Origin: an uncultured delta proteobacterium
GTDB taxonomy: Bacteria > RBG-13-61-14 > DRUE01
DNA: 5,670 nt
Direction of reading: 5' to 3'
Assembly: GCA_903897985.1 (NCBI GenBank)
Contig: CAIUDS010000513.1
Location: forward strand, 1-5,670
A model generated the notes under the pieces. The model was not told the origin of the DNA and did no database searches. It saw nothing but the letters and a program-made list of their open reading frames with translations. The position numbers and the translations under genes were made by a program. Within the stretch, counting starts at the first letter, position 1. Each line of letters opens with the position of its first letter. Shown one piece after another: positions 5,616-5,670 of the stretch.

Positions 5616-5632
5616 AACAGGTTACACCTGTT
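5616..5632. promoter_or_regulatory. Perfect 7-3-7 palindrome, possible operator
   Basis: AACAGGT-TAC-ACCTGTT is an exact inverted repeat about 400 bases upstream of the methyltransferase fragment. It could bind a dimeric regulator of the restriction operon or of a gene beyond the window. No controller-protein gene is seen. Confidence 0.35.
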
Positions 5633-5670
5633 TTCGGGGCTAAAAAGCTATGTAACATTTTTCCTATATA

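Larger units (their letters stand above)
5218..5670. other. Noncoding region upstream of the restriction locus
   Basis: No convincing gene is visible. It holds tandem hairpins (5444-5478), a 6-1-6 palindrome (5482-5494), a tandem TTGAAAG duplication (5595-5608) and a 7-3-7 palindrome (5616-5632). A 16-codon frame (5221-5271, MRLEGLSEIDHNEAVC) ends three bases before the methyltransferase ATG and could be a leader peptide, though it lacks a clear ribosome site. The operon promoter should lie here, but I could not identify a convincing -35/-10 pair. Confidence 0.5.

Noticed and set aside
5345..5617. 90-residue minus-strand frame in the upstream region
   Set aside because: It spans the hairpins and palindromes, has no recognisable domain and no ribosome site; probably chance.
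1..5670. CRISPR array, tRNA or rRNA
   Set aside because: No regularly spaced repeats, cloverleaf or ribosomal RNA sequence was seen on either strand.

Overview
The window carries three things: a complete IS110-family insertion sequence (about 1-1467), a decayed restriction-modification locus read on the minus strand (1587-5217), and a membrane glycosyltransferase gene (2907-4589) sitting inside that locus. All supported genes are on the minus strand. The organism cannot be named. The IS is clearly GC-rich, while the restriction and glycosyltransferase genes are moderately AT-rich, so the region is a mosaic of transferred DNA, typical of an accessory island in an environmental bacterium. Shine-Dalgarno sites and the GT-C membrane protein fit a bacterium.

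Right to left, in the direction of transcription. 5218-5670 is noncoding, with two adjacent perfect hairpins, a 6-1-6 palindrome and a 7-3-7 palindrome. 5217-4966 is the first 83 residues of a beta-class DNA methyltransferase, with TSPPY motif IV but without the target-recognition and SAM-binding half. 4946-4659 (95 aa) looks like the N-terminal piece, and 2880-2185 the C-terminal piece, of one nuclease-like protein with a D-x15-E-x-E motif. Between the pieces lies an 11-12 helix glycosyltransferase of the ArnT/PMT (GT-C) type. 2198-1587 is an apparently intact 203-residue BstYI/BglII-type restriction endonuclease with its D119, E128 and Q130 catalytic set.

The likely ancestral operon was methyltransferase - nuclease-like accessory gene - restriction enzyme. 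Here the methyltransferase is cut short, the middle gene is split, and the endonuclease gene still looks functional. That is normally lethal unless the gene is silent or protection comes from elsewhere in the genome.

The IS transposase (1369-341) has the IS110 RNase H-like and serine domains and a long, structured noncoding tail downstream of its stop (1-340), the position of the bridge RNA in IS1111-type elements. That tail contains GGGGTCAG in the RNA sense, identical to the sequence at the right boundary of the element, so it is a candidate guide. The right boundary lies in REP-like repeated DNA. One of the four DEDD acidic residues appears to be replaced by alanine (A98), so this copy may be inactive.
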